Source: DATARH01 sp036268425
Lineage (GTDB): Bacteria > Pseudomonadota > Alphaproteobacteria > ATCC43930 > CGMCC-115725
Reading direction: 5' to 3'
Length of the DNA: 64,000 nt
Assembly: GCA_036268425.1 (NCBI GenBank)
Contig: DATAUE010000116.1
Location: 12,497 to 76,496 of the forward strand
In this document: positions 41,085 to 48,788 of the stretch, piece by piece
Layout of the letters: the number at the start of each line of letters is the position of its first letter
Numbering within the stretch: the first letter of the stretch is position 1
The notes under the pieces: model-generated
What the model was told of the DNA's origin: nothing
The model's database searches: none
The model's input: only the letters and a program-made list of their open reading frames with translations
Translations under genes and position numbers: made by a program

Positions 41085-43131
41085 AACATTGACAGCCAAT
41101 TTGCCTGACGCCTCGAAACCCGTTTCCCGCCTCGTGCGCAGCGGTCTCTCGCACAGCGTACGCGGCGAATACGCAAAGGCGTTCCAGGCGTATTGGAGAG
41201 CGGCGGCGGCGGGCGATGCCGAGGGCCAGTTCAACCTCGGAATGCTTTACGCCCGAGGTGAAGGCGTGGTTCGCAGCATCGCGGACGCCGTCGTGTGGTT
41301 TCGCCGCGCCGCCGAGCACGGCCATGCCGAGGCGCAGCACCAACTGGGGCTGACCCATCTTCACGGCGGTCGGGCACACGATTTGGTGACAAATTGGTAT
41401 AGCCATGCGTCCGAGCGAGATCAGGGGGCGGCTGAGCGTACCCGCGAACTCATCTTTCCAAACGGCCTGGTAATCGAGCCCAACCCCGATGAGGCGTTGC
41501 GCTGGTTGCGTGCCGCAGCGGAGCAGGGGCTGGCGCCGGCGATGGCCAATCTCGCGTTGATCTATGCGCGCGGGGTCGCCGGTAAATCGGATTATGTCGA
41601 GGCCCGCCGCTGGTACGAGGCGGCGGCCGAACGTGGCATCGCCGCGGGTGAACTCGGCCTCGGTGTCATCTACGCGAATGGCTACGGCATCGATGTCGAC
41701 TTGCCGCTGGCGGCGTCATGGTATGAGCGCGCCGCGGCAAAGGGCAATCCCGACGCGCAGGTCGCGCTGGCGCTGATGTGCGATGCCGGCCAGGGGGTCG
41801 AGCGCGACCCGGCGCGGGCCGCCGCGCTGTTTCAGCAGGCCGCCGATCAAGGGAACTCGCGGGCGCGGTATCACCTTGCGATGCACCTGCTGGAAGGCGA
41901 CGGCATCGCCAAAAGTCTGGTCATGGCGGAGACGCACCTGCGGCAAGCGGCGCACAGCAAGCATCTGCCAGCCATGTTGTTTCTGGCACGCCTGCATGCC
42001 GCCGGCAAGGTTGCCGCGCCGAGCCAGGTCGAGGCAGCACTGTGGTATCGCGCTGCGGCGGAAGCCGGCGATGCGGAAGGACAATTTTCGCTAGGCGCGC
42101 TGTTTGCCCGCGGCGAGGGCGTGGCGAAGCGGCTCGACGATGCGGCCCGCTGGTTTGAAAGCGCCGCCGCACAAGGGCATGTTTCAGCCCAATTCAATAT
42201 CGCCGTCTTCTATGCGAACGGTACCGGCGTCGAGCGCGACGCAGCAAAGGCCGCGTCCTGGTATCAGAAAGCGGCCGAGCAAGGCATGGTGAAAGCGCAA
42301 ACGAGGCTCGGGCAGCTTTACATCGCCGGCATCGGCGTGCCGCAAAACCTGGAAGCGGGTGTCGAGTGGCTCCGCCGGGCTGCCGAGGCGAACGATGATG
42401 AGGCTGCCACGCTCCTGGCAACGCTGCACCTGCGCGGCACCGGCGTCGAGCAGGATCCCGTCGCGGCGGTGAAATTGCTGCGGTCCGCCGCCGATCGCGG
42501 CTATGGCCCGGCATTGTTCCATCTGGGTCAGTTTTTTGCCGAGGACCGCGGCGCCGGCAAGAACCAGGCCGAGGCCATCCGGTGCTACAAGGCGGCCGCC
42601 GAGGCGGGTGTCCTTGCGGCACAGCTTCTCGTTGCGCACAGTTCGCTGGTTGGCGCCTGGGGAGAGCGTGACCCGGAAACAGCGGCATCCTGGTTTCGGC
42701 GCGCCGCCGAAGCCGGGCACGCCGCCGCGCAATTTCAGCTTGGCGTCATGTACTGCACCGGCGAAGGGGTCGAGCGCGATCTGGCGGAAGGTACGGCATG
42801 GTACAAGCGTGCCGCAAACCAGGGTGATCGTGCAGCGCAATATAATGTCGCCGTCATGCTGATCCGCGGCGACGGGGTTCCGCGCGATGTCGAACAGGCC
42901 ATCGGCTGGTATCAGCAAGCCGCCGCGCAGGGCATGCCCGAAGCGCAGATAGCACTCGGCGACATCTTTTCAGCGGGCATCGGTGTCAAGGCCGATCCCG
43001 ATGCGGCGCAGCAATATTACGAGACGGCGGCTAATCAGGGAAATGCAGCGGCTCGTGCCAAACTGGCCGCATTGCGGGGACCTCGGCTGGTTCCCGAGAC
43101 AGCTCCGCTGCAGGCGCGTTCAGGATCGTGA
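41062..43131 (+). CDS. Large Sel1-like repeat protein encoded in the secretion operon
   Basis: A 689-residue all-helical solenoid of about sixteen Sel1-type repeats. Unit style is A-x-x-W-Y-x-x-A-A-x-x-G-x-x-x-A-Q-x-x-L-G-x-x-Y-x-x-G-x-G-V, for example ARRWYEAAAERGIAAGELGLG. No signal peptide is evident, so it is probably cytoplasmic. Solenoids of this type scaffold protein-protein contacts. Its location between the secretion machinery and the substrate gene suggests a chaperone or adaptor holding the substrate for export. Start is uncertain: ATG 41062 overlaps the HlyD-like gene; TTG 41089 has GGGAG 10 nt upstream. A hairpin at 43139 closes the unit. Confidence 0.85.
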   Translation: MRQCGSHKTLTANLPDASKPVSRLVRSGLSHSVRGEYAKAFQAYWRAAAAGDAEGQFNLGMLYARGEGVVRSIADAVVWFRRAAEHGHAEAQHQLGLTHLHGGRAHDLVTNWYSHASERDQGAAERTRELIFPNGLVIEPNPDEALRWLRAAAEQGLAPAMANLALIYARGVAGKSDYVEARRWYEAAAERGIAAGELGLGVIYANGYGIDVDLPLAASWYERAAAKGNPDAQVALALMCDAGQGVERDPARAAALFQQAADQGNSRARYHLAMHLLEGDGIAKSLVMAETHLRQAAHSKHLPAMLFLARLHAAGKVAAPSQVEAALWYRAAAEAGDAEGQFSLGALFARGEGVAKRLDDAARWFESAAAQGHVSAQFNIAVFYANGTGVERDAAKAASWYQKAAEQGMVKAQTRLGQLYIAGIGVPQNLEAGVEWLRRAAEANDDEAATLLATLHLRGTGVEQDPVAAVKLLRSAADRGYGPALFHLGQFFAEDRGAGKNQAEAIRCYKAAAEAGVLAAQLLVAHSSLVGAWGERDPETAASWFRRAAEAGHAAAQFQLGVMYCTGEGVERDLAEGTAWYKRAANQGDRAAQYNVAVMLIRGDGVPRDVEQAIGWYQQAAAQGMPEAQIALGDIFSAGIGVKADPDAAQQYYETAANQGNAAARAKLAALRGPRLVPETAPLQARSGS

Positions 43132-43138
43132 CTCACCG

Positions 43139-43164
43139 CGCCGTGCCTCAACGGGGGCACGGCG
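43139..43164 (+). terminator. Hairpin after the Sel1-repeat gene
   Basis: CGCCGTGCC (43139-43147) pairs perfectly with GGCACGGCG (43156-43164). No T-run follows. It separates the secretion-machinery genes from the substrate gene at 43342, and may lower read-through so the substrate uses its own promoter in the AT-richer stretch 43190-43340. Confidence 0.5.
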
Positions 43165-43341
43165 TGCTGAATATCCGGAAATGCGCGGGCCAAATAGCCC
43201 AGACGTAACGTTCTGTATCAACTTGAAACATTTAGCGGCCATTCGTGACAAGACACACGATGCTGCGGCGCGGTAGATTTCGCCATCCCGACCTCCGGGG
43301 TGCGCACCTTATGTGTATAGCGATTTGCATGGACGGCTAGC

Positions 43342-45012
43342 ATGTCTTCAGTACCTGGGTCATTTCTGGTTTTCGGCAAACCTGCAAGCGATAGCCGCCC
43401 CATCAATCTGGTGGTAACGCCGAACGGCGCTGGCGCCACGACGGTCGCCGGTGCGTTCAACATCGAAGTGTTCACCACTCTCGCCGGCCCAGTTGGTGCG
43501 GGGTTCGATGCGAGTGCCTTTGTCAGCGGCGCAACTCAGAACTTGCCGACCGAGGTTCAGGCGGGAAACATCCTTGCCACTGAGCAGTTGTTGACCGGCT
43601 CCTTCGAGATTATCGACGTGACCGGCGGCGAAACCCTCATGTCCGGCACGGGCGCCAATCAGTCGATCATCGGCGCCGCGGGCGACACGCTGATCGGCGG
43701 CACTGGCGCGGGGCTCGTGCTGAATGCGTTGGCCGGCGCGGAAACGGTCGTTCAAGGCAGCGGTGCCAACAATGCGGTGTTTGGCGGGGCCGGGGCGACA
43801 ATTCTGGCCAGCACAGCGGCGACGACCGGCAGCACCGGCCAAATTATTGGTGACTCCGACAACGCAATCACCCTGAATTCGGCAGGCAGTTACACGGTTG
43901 CCAGCGGTGTGGGCGACACGATCACCGGCAACGGCAGTTCCGCTGGCGCATTGATCGCCGGTGCCCAGGGCGACCTGATCGATCTGACTGGCGACTCGGG
44001 CACGAACACGCTAATCGGCAGCACGAGCGGTGACACGATCATCGCCGGCAGCGGCGCTACCTTTATTGCTGCAAATACGGGCGACTCGATCGTCGGTGGC
44101 AACGGCGGAACCGAGCAGATCAGCGCCGTCACAAATGGAGCGCACTTCGTTGTCGGTTCGGGTGGCACCGAGACGTACAATCTCGGAGGCGGTGGCAATA
44201 CCGTCACGGCGCTGTCGGGCTCAGCTAACGTGAATATCGGCGGCGGTAACGGTGACAGCATCGACCTGACCGGCAATACCGGTACCGAGGCGATCACCGG
44301 CGCCGCGGGCATGACGGTCACGGTTGGTAGCGGTAATTCCCAGGTCGACGGCAACGTGGGCGGCATACAGGTCGCCCTCGGAACGAGCGGCAGTTCAACG
44401 ATCACCGGTTCGGGTTCGCCGTCAGCCGGGGACACAATCACCGGCAGTGGCAGCGGCAGTCTCGATTTCGTTCTCGGGTCGTCGGTCGCTGGCGCAACTG
44501 TCACAGGCACCGACCTGATCAATCTATCCGGATCGACGGGCAGCGCGCAGATCAACGTGTTCAACAACAGCCCGTCGGTGCCGTCACAACGCGTCGACTA
44601 CCAGAATGTCAATGCGACTGTCATGACGGGCAATGGTTCGACCTCCGTGTTTGGTGGAGGCGGGGACCGTATTGGTGCCGGCACTGTTGGTGGCGCCGGT
44701 TCGGATATCTGGGATCACTCGACGACGGTTGCGGGCGCCACAGTGGGCTTTGGTACGTTTGACAGCGTTGCTGGCGACCACAATGGCACGAACGCGACGG
44801 TCACGAACTTCCAGACCGGAACAGACTTCCTGTTCTACCAAGCCGAAAGCCAGCAGACGAACGACGCGATTGTTGCGGCCTCGACGCCGACAACGGTTGG
44901 TGGTCAGGCCAGCACAACGCTGGTGCTGCCGGATGGAACAACAATGACTCTCGTCGGTGTCACGCAACAGCAGGTTACCGACGCCAATACGGCTCACACC
45001 CTGTTCAAGTAA
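43342..45012 (+). CDS. Cysteine-free Gly/Thr/Ser-rich repeat protein, predicted type I secretion substrate
   Basis: A 556-residue protein with no Cys and one Trp, dominated by Gly, Thr, Ser, Ala and Asn. Irregular beta-roll-like units such as GDTITGNGSS, GSGATFIAANTGDSIVGGNGG and GNGSTSVFGGGGDRIG resemble RTX-type stacks but lack the strict G-G-x-G-x-D-x-x-x nonapeptide. The C-terminus (about 485-556), FQTGTDFLFYQAESQQTNDAI, STTLVLPDGTTMTLVGVT and THTLFK-like end, matches the type I C-terminal signal style of alphaproteobacterial matrix/adhesin proteins. No Sec signal peptide is present. Adjacent to the HlyB/HlyD/Sel1 genes, it is the probable cargo: a surface-layer, adhesin or biofilm-matrix protein. 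Confidence 0.82.
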   Translation: MSSVPGSFLVFGKPASDSRPINLVVTPNGAGATTVAGAFNIEVFTTLAGPVGAGFDASAFVSGATQNLPTEVQAGNILATEQLLTGSFEIIDVTGGETLMSGTGANQSIIGAAGDTLIGGTGAGLVLNALAGAETVVQGSGANNAVFGGAGATILASTAATTGSTGQIIGDSDNAITLNSAGSYTVASGVGDTITGNGSSAGALIAGAQGDLIDLTGDSGTNTLIGSTSGDTIIAGSGATFIAANTGDSIVGGNGGTEQISAVTNGAHFVVGSGGTETYNLGGGGNTVTALSGSANVNIGGGNGDSIDLTGNTGTEAITGAAGMTVTVGSGNSQVDGNVGGIQVALGTSGSSTITGSGSPSAGDTITGSGSGSLDFVLGSSVAGATVTGTDLINLSGSTGSAQINVFNNSPSVPSQRVDYQNVNATVMTGNGSTSVFGGGGDRIGAGTVGGAGSDIWDHSTTVAGATVGFGTFDSVAGDHNGTNATVTNFQTGTDFLFYQAESQQTNDAIVAASTPTTVGGQASTTLVLPDGTTMTLVGVTQQQVTDANTAHTLFK

Positions 45013-45019
45013 CGAAAAT

Positions 45020-45052
45020 ATCCAGTGCCGGAGAACACCTCCGGCACTGGAT
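45020..45052. terminator. Hairpin between convergent secretion-substrate and methyltransferase genes
   Basis: ATCCAGTGCCGGAG (45020-45033) pairs perfectly over 14 bp with CTCCGGCACTGGAT (45039-45052); the loop is AACAC. No long T-run on either side, but the stem is very stable. Serves the plus-strand substrate gene and possibly the minus-strand gene ending at 45137. Confidence 0.75.
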
Positions 45053-45136
45053 CTAATGTCGTCTCTACATTCTATGTGCAGCGCGCATCCGAAAAACGGG
45101 TGCGCGTTGTTTATTTGGCGCGGCAGCCGCTACGGG

Positions 45137-46108
45137 TTACGTAAATAATGCTTCCGGCTGAAAACCGGCGTCGCCGCTTTCATTGATTTGAAACCACAAG
45201 CTGCCGCCGCCGACGCTGTGCCGATTACGCATCAGGCGGCCAGCTTCGCTCGCCATGAAATGGGTGGCGTAAATACTACCGAACACGACACGGGCGTTGT
45301 TGTTGTTGAGCAGATAGGCGTAAAGCAGATATTGCTCGGTGCCATGAAAATGCTGTTCGCTTGCCCAGTTTGTCGGCATGCCGAACGGCAAAAAAATATC
45401 GTGAGCATGCACCATCAATGGTGCCTTCAGCGACGGCAGCAATACGAGATACAGATAAAGACAGTCGCTGCCGATTTTTACGGAATGGGTCGTGTCGGTA
45501 AACAAGATGTCAGCGCTGTCCATCAACTCTGTGAGCTGCTCCAGCGGTATCTGTTGAAGCGGCGTTCGGATGTTTTCGCGTACCGTTTCGATCCGTTCTA
45601 TAAAAGGTGCCGGATTCGGCGCGATGCTGATGATCTCGCCGAAGCCGTTTTTGCGTATCGCGGCATCGGCGATCAGCGTTGCAAAACCACCGCCGATATC
45701 GACGATCCGTCTCGGCCGCAGCCACCGGATGAGGCAGTAATAGAACACCGCATCGGTATGCGAAAATTGCGGGTTTTCCCAAAAGAATTCGGTGCATGAA
45801 GCGGGGTCGCCAAGCAGCGGCGGCGTAAATTCGCTCGCGAATTGTTCAATCGCGCCGAGATAGGTGGCGATCAGGCGCCGGTCGAAAATCCGGTCGTATA
45901 ACGGTCGCCGGCAATCCTGCGCGCCTTCGAACGTCGCATCCAGATCGCTCAATCGAGGCACCGCAGAATCGAGCGACGCCGGTACCAGCATCAACCCCTC
46001 ATCCTCCAGGCGCTGGCGGATTGCGCGCGGTGCGTGCAGCAGCCGCCGCCCCTCGGAAACAAACCGCCCGACATCTATGCGATTTGTTGCTTTCGCCGAC
46101 CGTCGCAT
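45137..46108 (-). CDS. SAM-dependent methyltransferase-like protein of the secretion locus
   Basis: A 323-residue protein. An N-terminal extension (about 1-105) precedes a Rossmann-type domain. Motif I is RRIVDIGGGFATLIADAAI (about 133-151), then ADILFTDTTHSVKIGSDC (acidic motif and His) and PLMVHAHDIFLPFGMP. This resembles class I SAM methyltransferases acting on sugars or on small molecules (Methyltransf_24-like). The His/Asp-rich HAHDIF stretch may bind a metal. It faces the secretion substrate gene and is divergent from a second methyltransferase at 46256. Target could be glycan on the secreted protein, which is pure inference. Confidence 0.7.
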   Translation of the reverse strand: MRRSAKATNRIDVGRFVSEGRRLLHAPRAIRQRLEDEGLMLVPASLDSAVPRLSDLDATFEGAQDCRRPLYDRIFDRRLIATYLGAIEQFASEFTPPLLGDPASCTEFFWENPQFSHTDAVFYYCLIRWLRPRRIVDIGGGFATLIADAAIRKNGFGEIISIAPNPAPFIERIETVRENIRTPLQQIPLEQLTELMDSADILFTDTTHSVKIGSDCLYLYLVLLPSLKAPLMVHAHDIFLPFGMPTNWASEQHFHGTEQYLLYAYLLNNNNARVVFGSIYATHFMASEAGRLMRNRHSVGGGSLWFQINESGDAGFQPEALFT

Positions 46109-46255
46109 CGTGTCATTCCATCACCAGCGACGAGACGCCAAATACGGCGATCCGTCGCAAGGTTCTACCGCTTGGCAGTGCCGGATGTTTGCGGTCCTGC
46201 CTGACGGCTCCTCCAACGGGCCGTTTCAGCAGCAATTTAATGGAGTTACCGAGAT

Positions 46256-47209
46256 ATGCCAGAGGCTCGCCCGCACAATCATCCGCGGCCGGGAACCGAT
46301 GAATATATCGAACATGTTCGCGAAGAGATTGAGCATTATGGACGGATCTATGAATCGGAGGATGCTCGCGAAATATTAATGCAGCCGGTGCCTAATGCTT
46401 GGACAGAACTTGAGCTACGGGCGAGCGCGCTGATAAAGGAGACAACGGGCAACGACCTACTTGGCCAGTTGATCGATCGGCTGCGTGGGCACGAAAACTC
46501 GCGAATGCTGTCTCTCGGGTCCGGGCCGGGAGGTGTCGAAATCGAGGTTGCCCAATCTGTACCGGCGACAGAAGTTGTCTGCATGGACATCAACCCCGAT
46601 TTACTGGAACTCGGCCGGCAGCGCGCCGAAGAGCGGTCCGTCGCGATGCAGTTCCTCCCGACGGACCTCAACACCGTCATCCTGCCGCCAAAAGCGTTCG
46701 ATGTGGTGTTCTGTCATGCGGCACTGCACCACGTCATCGAATTGGAAGCGCTGGCCGATCAGATCGGTCGTACGTTGAGGCCGGGCGGTGTGTTGATCAC
46801 CGTCGATGTCATTACACAAAACGGCTATCTGATGTGGCCGGAAACGCGCAAGGTCGTTCAGGCATTGTGGAAAACGCTGCCCGTACGATACCGGCTCAAC
46901 CATACGGCTTATACCGCGCCGCTGATCGACGATGATATTTGGGAGGCCGACACCAGCACCAGCGGGATGGAGTGCGCCCGGTCGGAAGACATTCTGCCGG
47001 TCATCGACAGCCGGTTCGTCACGCACCAGTTTGTTCCTTATTTCAGCATCAGCCGCCGTTTTTTTGATACGATGTACGGTCCGAATTACAATATGGCCAA
47101 CCCTCTCGATAAAGCGATATTCGAGTTAATCTGGCAGCTCGATAGATATTACTTAGAGACCCAGCGATTGCAGCCTGAAACCTTCTTCGGAATTTACGGC
47201 GTCGAATAG
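46256..47209 (+). CDS. Class I SAM-dependent methyltransferase
   Basis: A 317-residue protein. Motif I is MLSLGSGPGGVEIEVA (84-99), then VVCMDINPDLLELGRQRA (acidic residue binding ribose), FDVVFCHAALHHVIELEAL and IGRTLRPGGVLITVDVI. The pattern is that of Methyltransf_25/11 proteins. A long C-terminal part (about 200-317) with WEADTSTSGMECARSEDILPVI, rich in aromatic residues, may form the acceptor site. The gene starts 147 nt from the divergent methyltransferase and is 151 nt before a third methyltransferase at 47360. Acceptor unknown; surface-glycan methylation is a reasonable guess from the neighbourhood. Confidence 0.85.
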   Translation: MPEARPHNHPRPGTDEYIEHVREEIEHYGRIYESEDAREILMQPVPNAWTELELRASALIKETTGNDLLGQLIDRLRGHENSRMLSLGSGPGGVEIEVAQSVPATEVVCMDINPDLLELGRQRAEERSVAMQFLPTDLNTVILPPKAFDVVFCHAALHHVIELEALADQIGRTLRPGGVLITVDVITQNGYLMWPETRKVVQALWKTLPVRYRLNHTAYTAPLIDDDIWEADTSTSGMECARSEDILPVIDSRFVTHQFVPYFSISRRFFDTMYGPNYNMANPLDKAIFELIWQLDRYYLETQRLQPETFFGIYGVE

Positions 47210-47303
47210 TCACTGCGGCTTGCCGAGCATACGGCACCGGGGGCGCCGCATCACCTGTCTGCGAAACCGTCTTGACACTGCGAGGCAGAGCGTGTTCTTG
47301 CCC

Positions 47304-47343
47304 GGCAAGGCAGGCCCCGTGATGGGGCATTTCCTGCTTTGCC
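47304..47343 (+). promoter_or_regulatory. Nested stem-loop in the leader of the third methyltransferase
   Basis: GGCAAGGCAGG (47304-47314) and CCTGCTTTGCC (47333-47343) form an 11-position stem with one mismatch. An internal CCCC/GGGG pair (47315-47318 and 47324-47327) caps it. It ends 17 nt before the ATG at 47360. A TTGACA element at 47272 lies upstream and could drive it. It is not recognizable as a known SAM or SAH riboswitch. Confidence 0.4.
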
Positions 47344-47359
47344 GCGTAGGATTGGGGTG

Positions 47360-47995
47360 ATGGCATCACTACAGGACATTGTTGCAAGAACAGGGGCATT
47401 CAAACCGATCTATTATCTGCCGATGTACGAGCGGCTGTTTGCGCCGATCCGGTTTCAACCATTTTCAATGCTTGAACTCGGCATTTGGAACGGCGGCTCC
47501 GTCAAGGCGTGGGAGGATTATCTGCCGCAGGCTCGGATCGCGGCGCTCGACCTGAATGTTCCGGAACTCGATGTCGGCCCGCGGGTGCACCTGTATGCAG
47601 GCGACCAGACCGATACGGCGTTGCTGTCACGCATTGCCGCCGAGGTGGCACCCGAAGGGTTTGACGTGATCATCGACGATGCGTCGCATGTCGGGGCAAT
47701 GGCCAAGACCAGCTTCTGGCACTTGTTCGACATGCACCTCAAAGCGGGCGCCTATTACTGCATCGAGGATTGGGGCACCGGTTATATGCCGAGCTGGCCG
47801 GACGGCCGCGAGTTCGTGCCCGAGCCGGACACGCCGTCCCGCATGCCGAGTCACGATGTCGGATTGGTCGGTTTCGTCAAGCAGTTGGTCGACGAGATTC
47901 ACGCCGATCTGATAACTCCGGAGGGCCGCGTATCCAAATTCGCCAGCGTCAGTTTGTATGCCGGTCTCTGCATCATCCAGAAGCTGCCGGTTTGA
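47360..47995 (+). CDS. Class I SAM-dependent O-methyltransferase (glycan/rhamnose-type)
   Basis: A 211-residue protein. FSMLELGIWNGGSVKAWEDYLP (about 36-57) is the motif I region; the E-x-G-x-x-x-G-G-S form is typical of the cephalosporin-hydroxylase-like/rhamnosyl O-methyltransferase group. FDVIIDDASHVGAMAKTSFWHLF carries the D-D-A-S-H metal/catalytic motif used by Mg-dependent sugar O-methyltransferases. GAYYCIEDWGTGYMPSWPDG follows. An AGGA sits about 8 nt before the ATG. Members methylate sugars on antibiotics or on lipopolysaccharide/exopolysaccharide. Its position beside two other methyltransferases and the secretion locus supports a surface-glycan role. Confidence 0.83.
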   Translation: MASLQDIVARTGAFKPIYYLPMYERLFAPIRFQPFSMLELGIWNGGSVKAWEDYLPQARIAALDLNVPELDVGPRVHLYAGDQTDTALLSRIAAEVAPEGFDVIIDDASHVGAMAKTSFWHLFDMHLKAGAYYCIEDWGTGYMPSWPDGREFVPEPDTPSRMPSHDVGLVGFVKQLVDEIHADLITPEGRVSKFASVSLYAGLCIIQKLPV

Positions 47996-48086
47996 GCCAA
48001 ATTTCATGGCCGCCGGTGACCTGCTTTGGCGGGTTGATGTGCCCCGCTTCCATCCCGAGGCGGCTTGCGTCCACGGCGGCGGCGAG

Positions 48087-48788
48087 TCAGACACCGAGAT
48101 GGCGGTGCAGGGTTTCCGGGCGGTCGCGCACCGCTTGCGCCGTCAGTTCTTCGACGACGTGGCCGTTGTTGAGGATATAGACGCGGTCGGCGAGGGTCAT
48201 CGCGGCGGAGATGTTCTGTTCGACGACCACGATCGTCTGGCCGGCATCGGCAAGGGTGCGGCAGGTGGCGAGCAGGTCGCGCACGATGATTGGCGCCAAG
48301 CCCTCGAACGGCTCGTCGAGCAGCACGATTTTCGGGTCGCGGACCAGTGCGCGCGCGATCGCCAGCATCTGCTGCTCACCGCCCGACAGGTCGGTGCCGC
48401 GGCTGCGGCGGCGCTCGCGCAGCCGCGGAAAGATCGACCAGATGCGGTCGAGCGGCCAGCGCTGGGGTGCCGTCAAGCCGGCCAGCACCAGGTTTTCCTC
48501 GACATTGAGGCTGCCGAAAATGCGGCGCTCCTCCGGCACCAGTTGCAATCCGAGGCCGGCAATCGCGTGCGGCGCCAATTCCGTCGTGGCGGTGCCGTCG
48601 AACATGATGCGGCCGGAGCGCGGGCGCACCGCGCCGATCAGGCTTTTCAGCGTGGTGCTCTTGCCGGCGCCGTTGCGGCCGAGCAAGGCCACGACTTCGT
48701 TCTTTTCGACGTGCAGCGATACGTCGAACAAAATGTGGCTGTCGCCGTAAAAGCTGTTGATGCGATCGACGTCGAGCAGCGTGGTCAT
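48087..48788 (-). CDS. livF: Branched-chain amino acid-type ABC transporter ATPase LivF
   Basis: A 233-residue ATPase. Walker A GRNGAGKSTTLKSL (about 37-50), LVPEERRIFGSLNVEENL (LivF-specific), signature DLSGGEQQMLAIARALV, Walker B IVLLDEPFEGLAP and the H-loop region EQNISAAMTLADRVYIL are all intact. It is the last gene of the operon and its ATG overlaps the stop of the fused permease/ATPase gene by 4 nt. It energizes uptake with LivG, here part of the fused protein. No terminator is seen immediately downstream. Confidence 0.94.
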   Translation of the reverse strand: MTTLLDVDRINSFYGDSHILFDVSLHVEKNEVVALLGRNGAGKSTTLKSLIGAVRPRSGRIMFDGTATTELAPHAIAGLGLQLVPEERRIFGSLNVEENLVLAGLTAPQRWPLDRIWSIFPRLRERRRSRGTDLSGGEQQMLAIARALVRDPKIVLLDEPFEGLAPIIVRDLLATCRTLADAGQTIVVVEQNISAAMTLADRVYILNNGHVVEELTAQAVRDRPETLHRHLGV

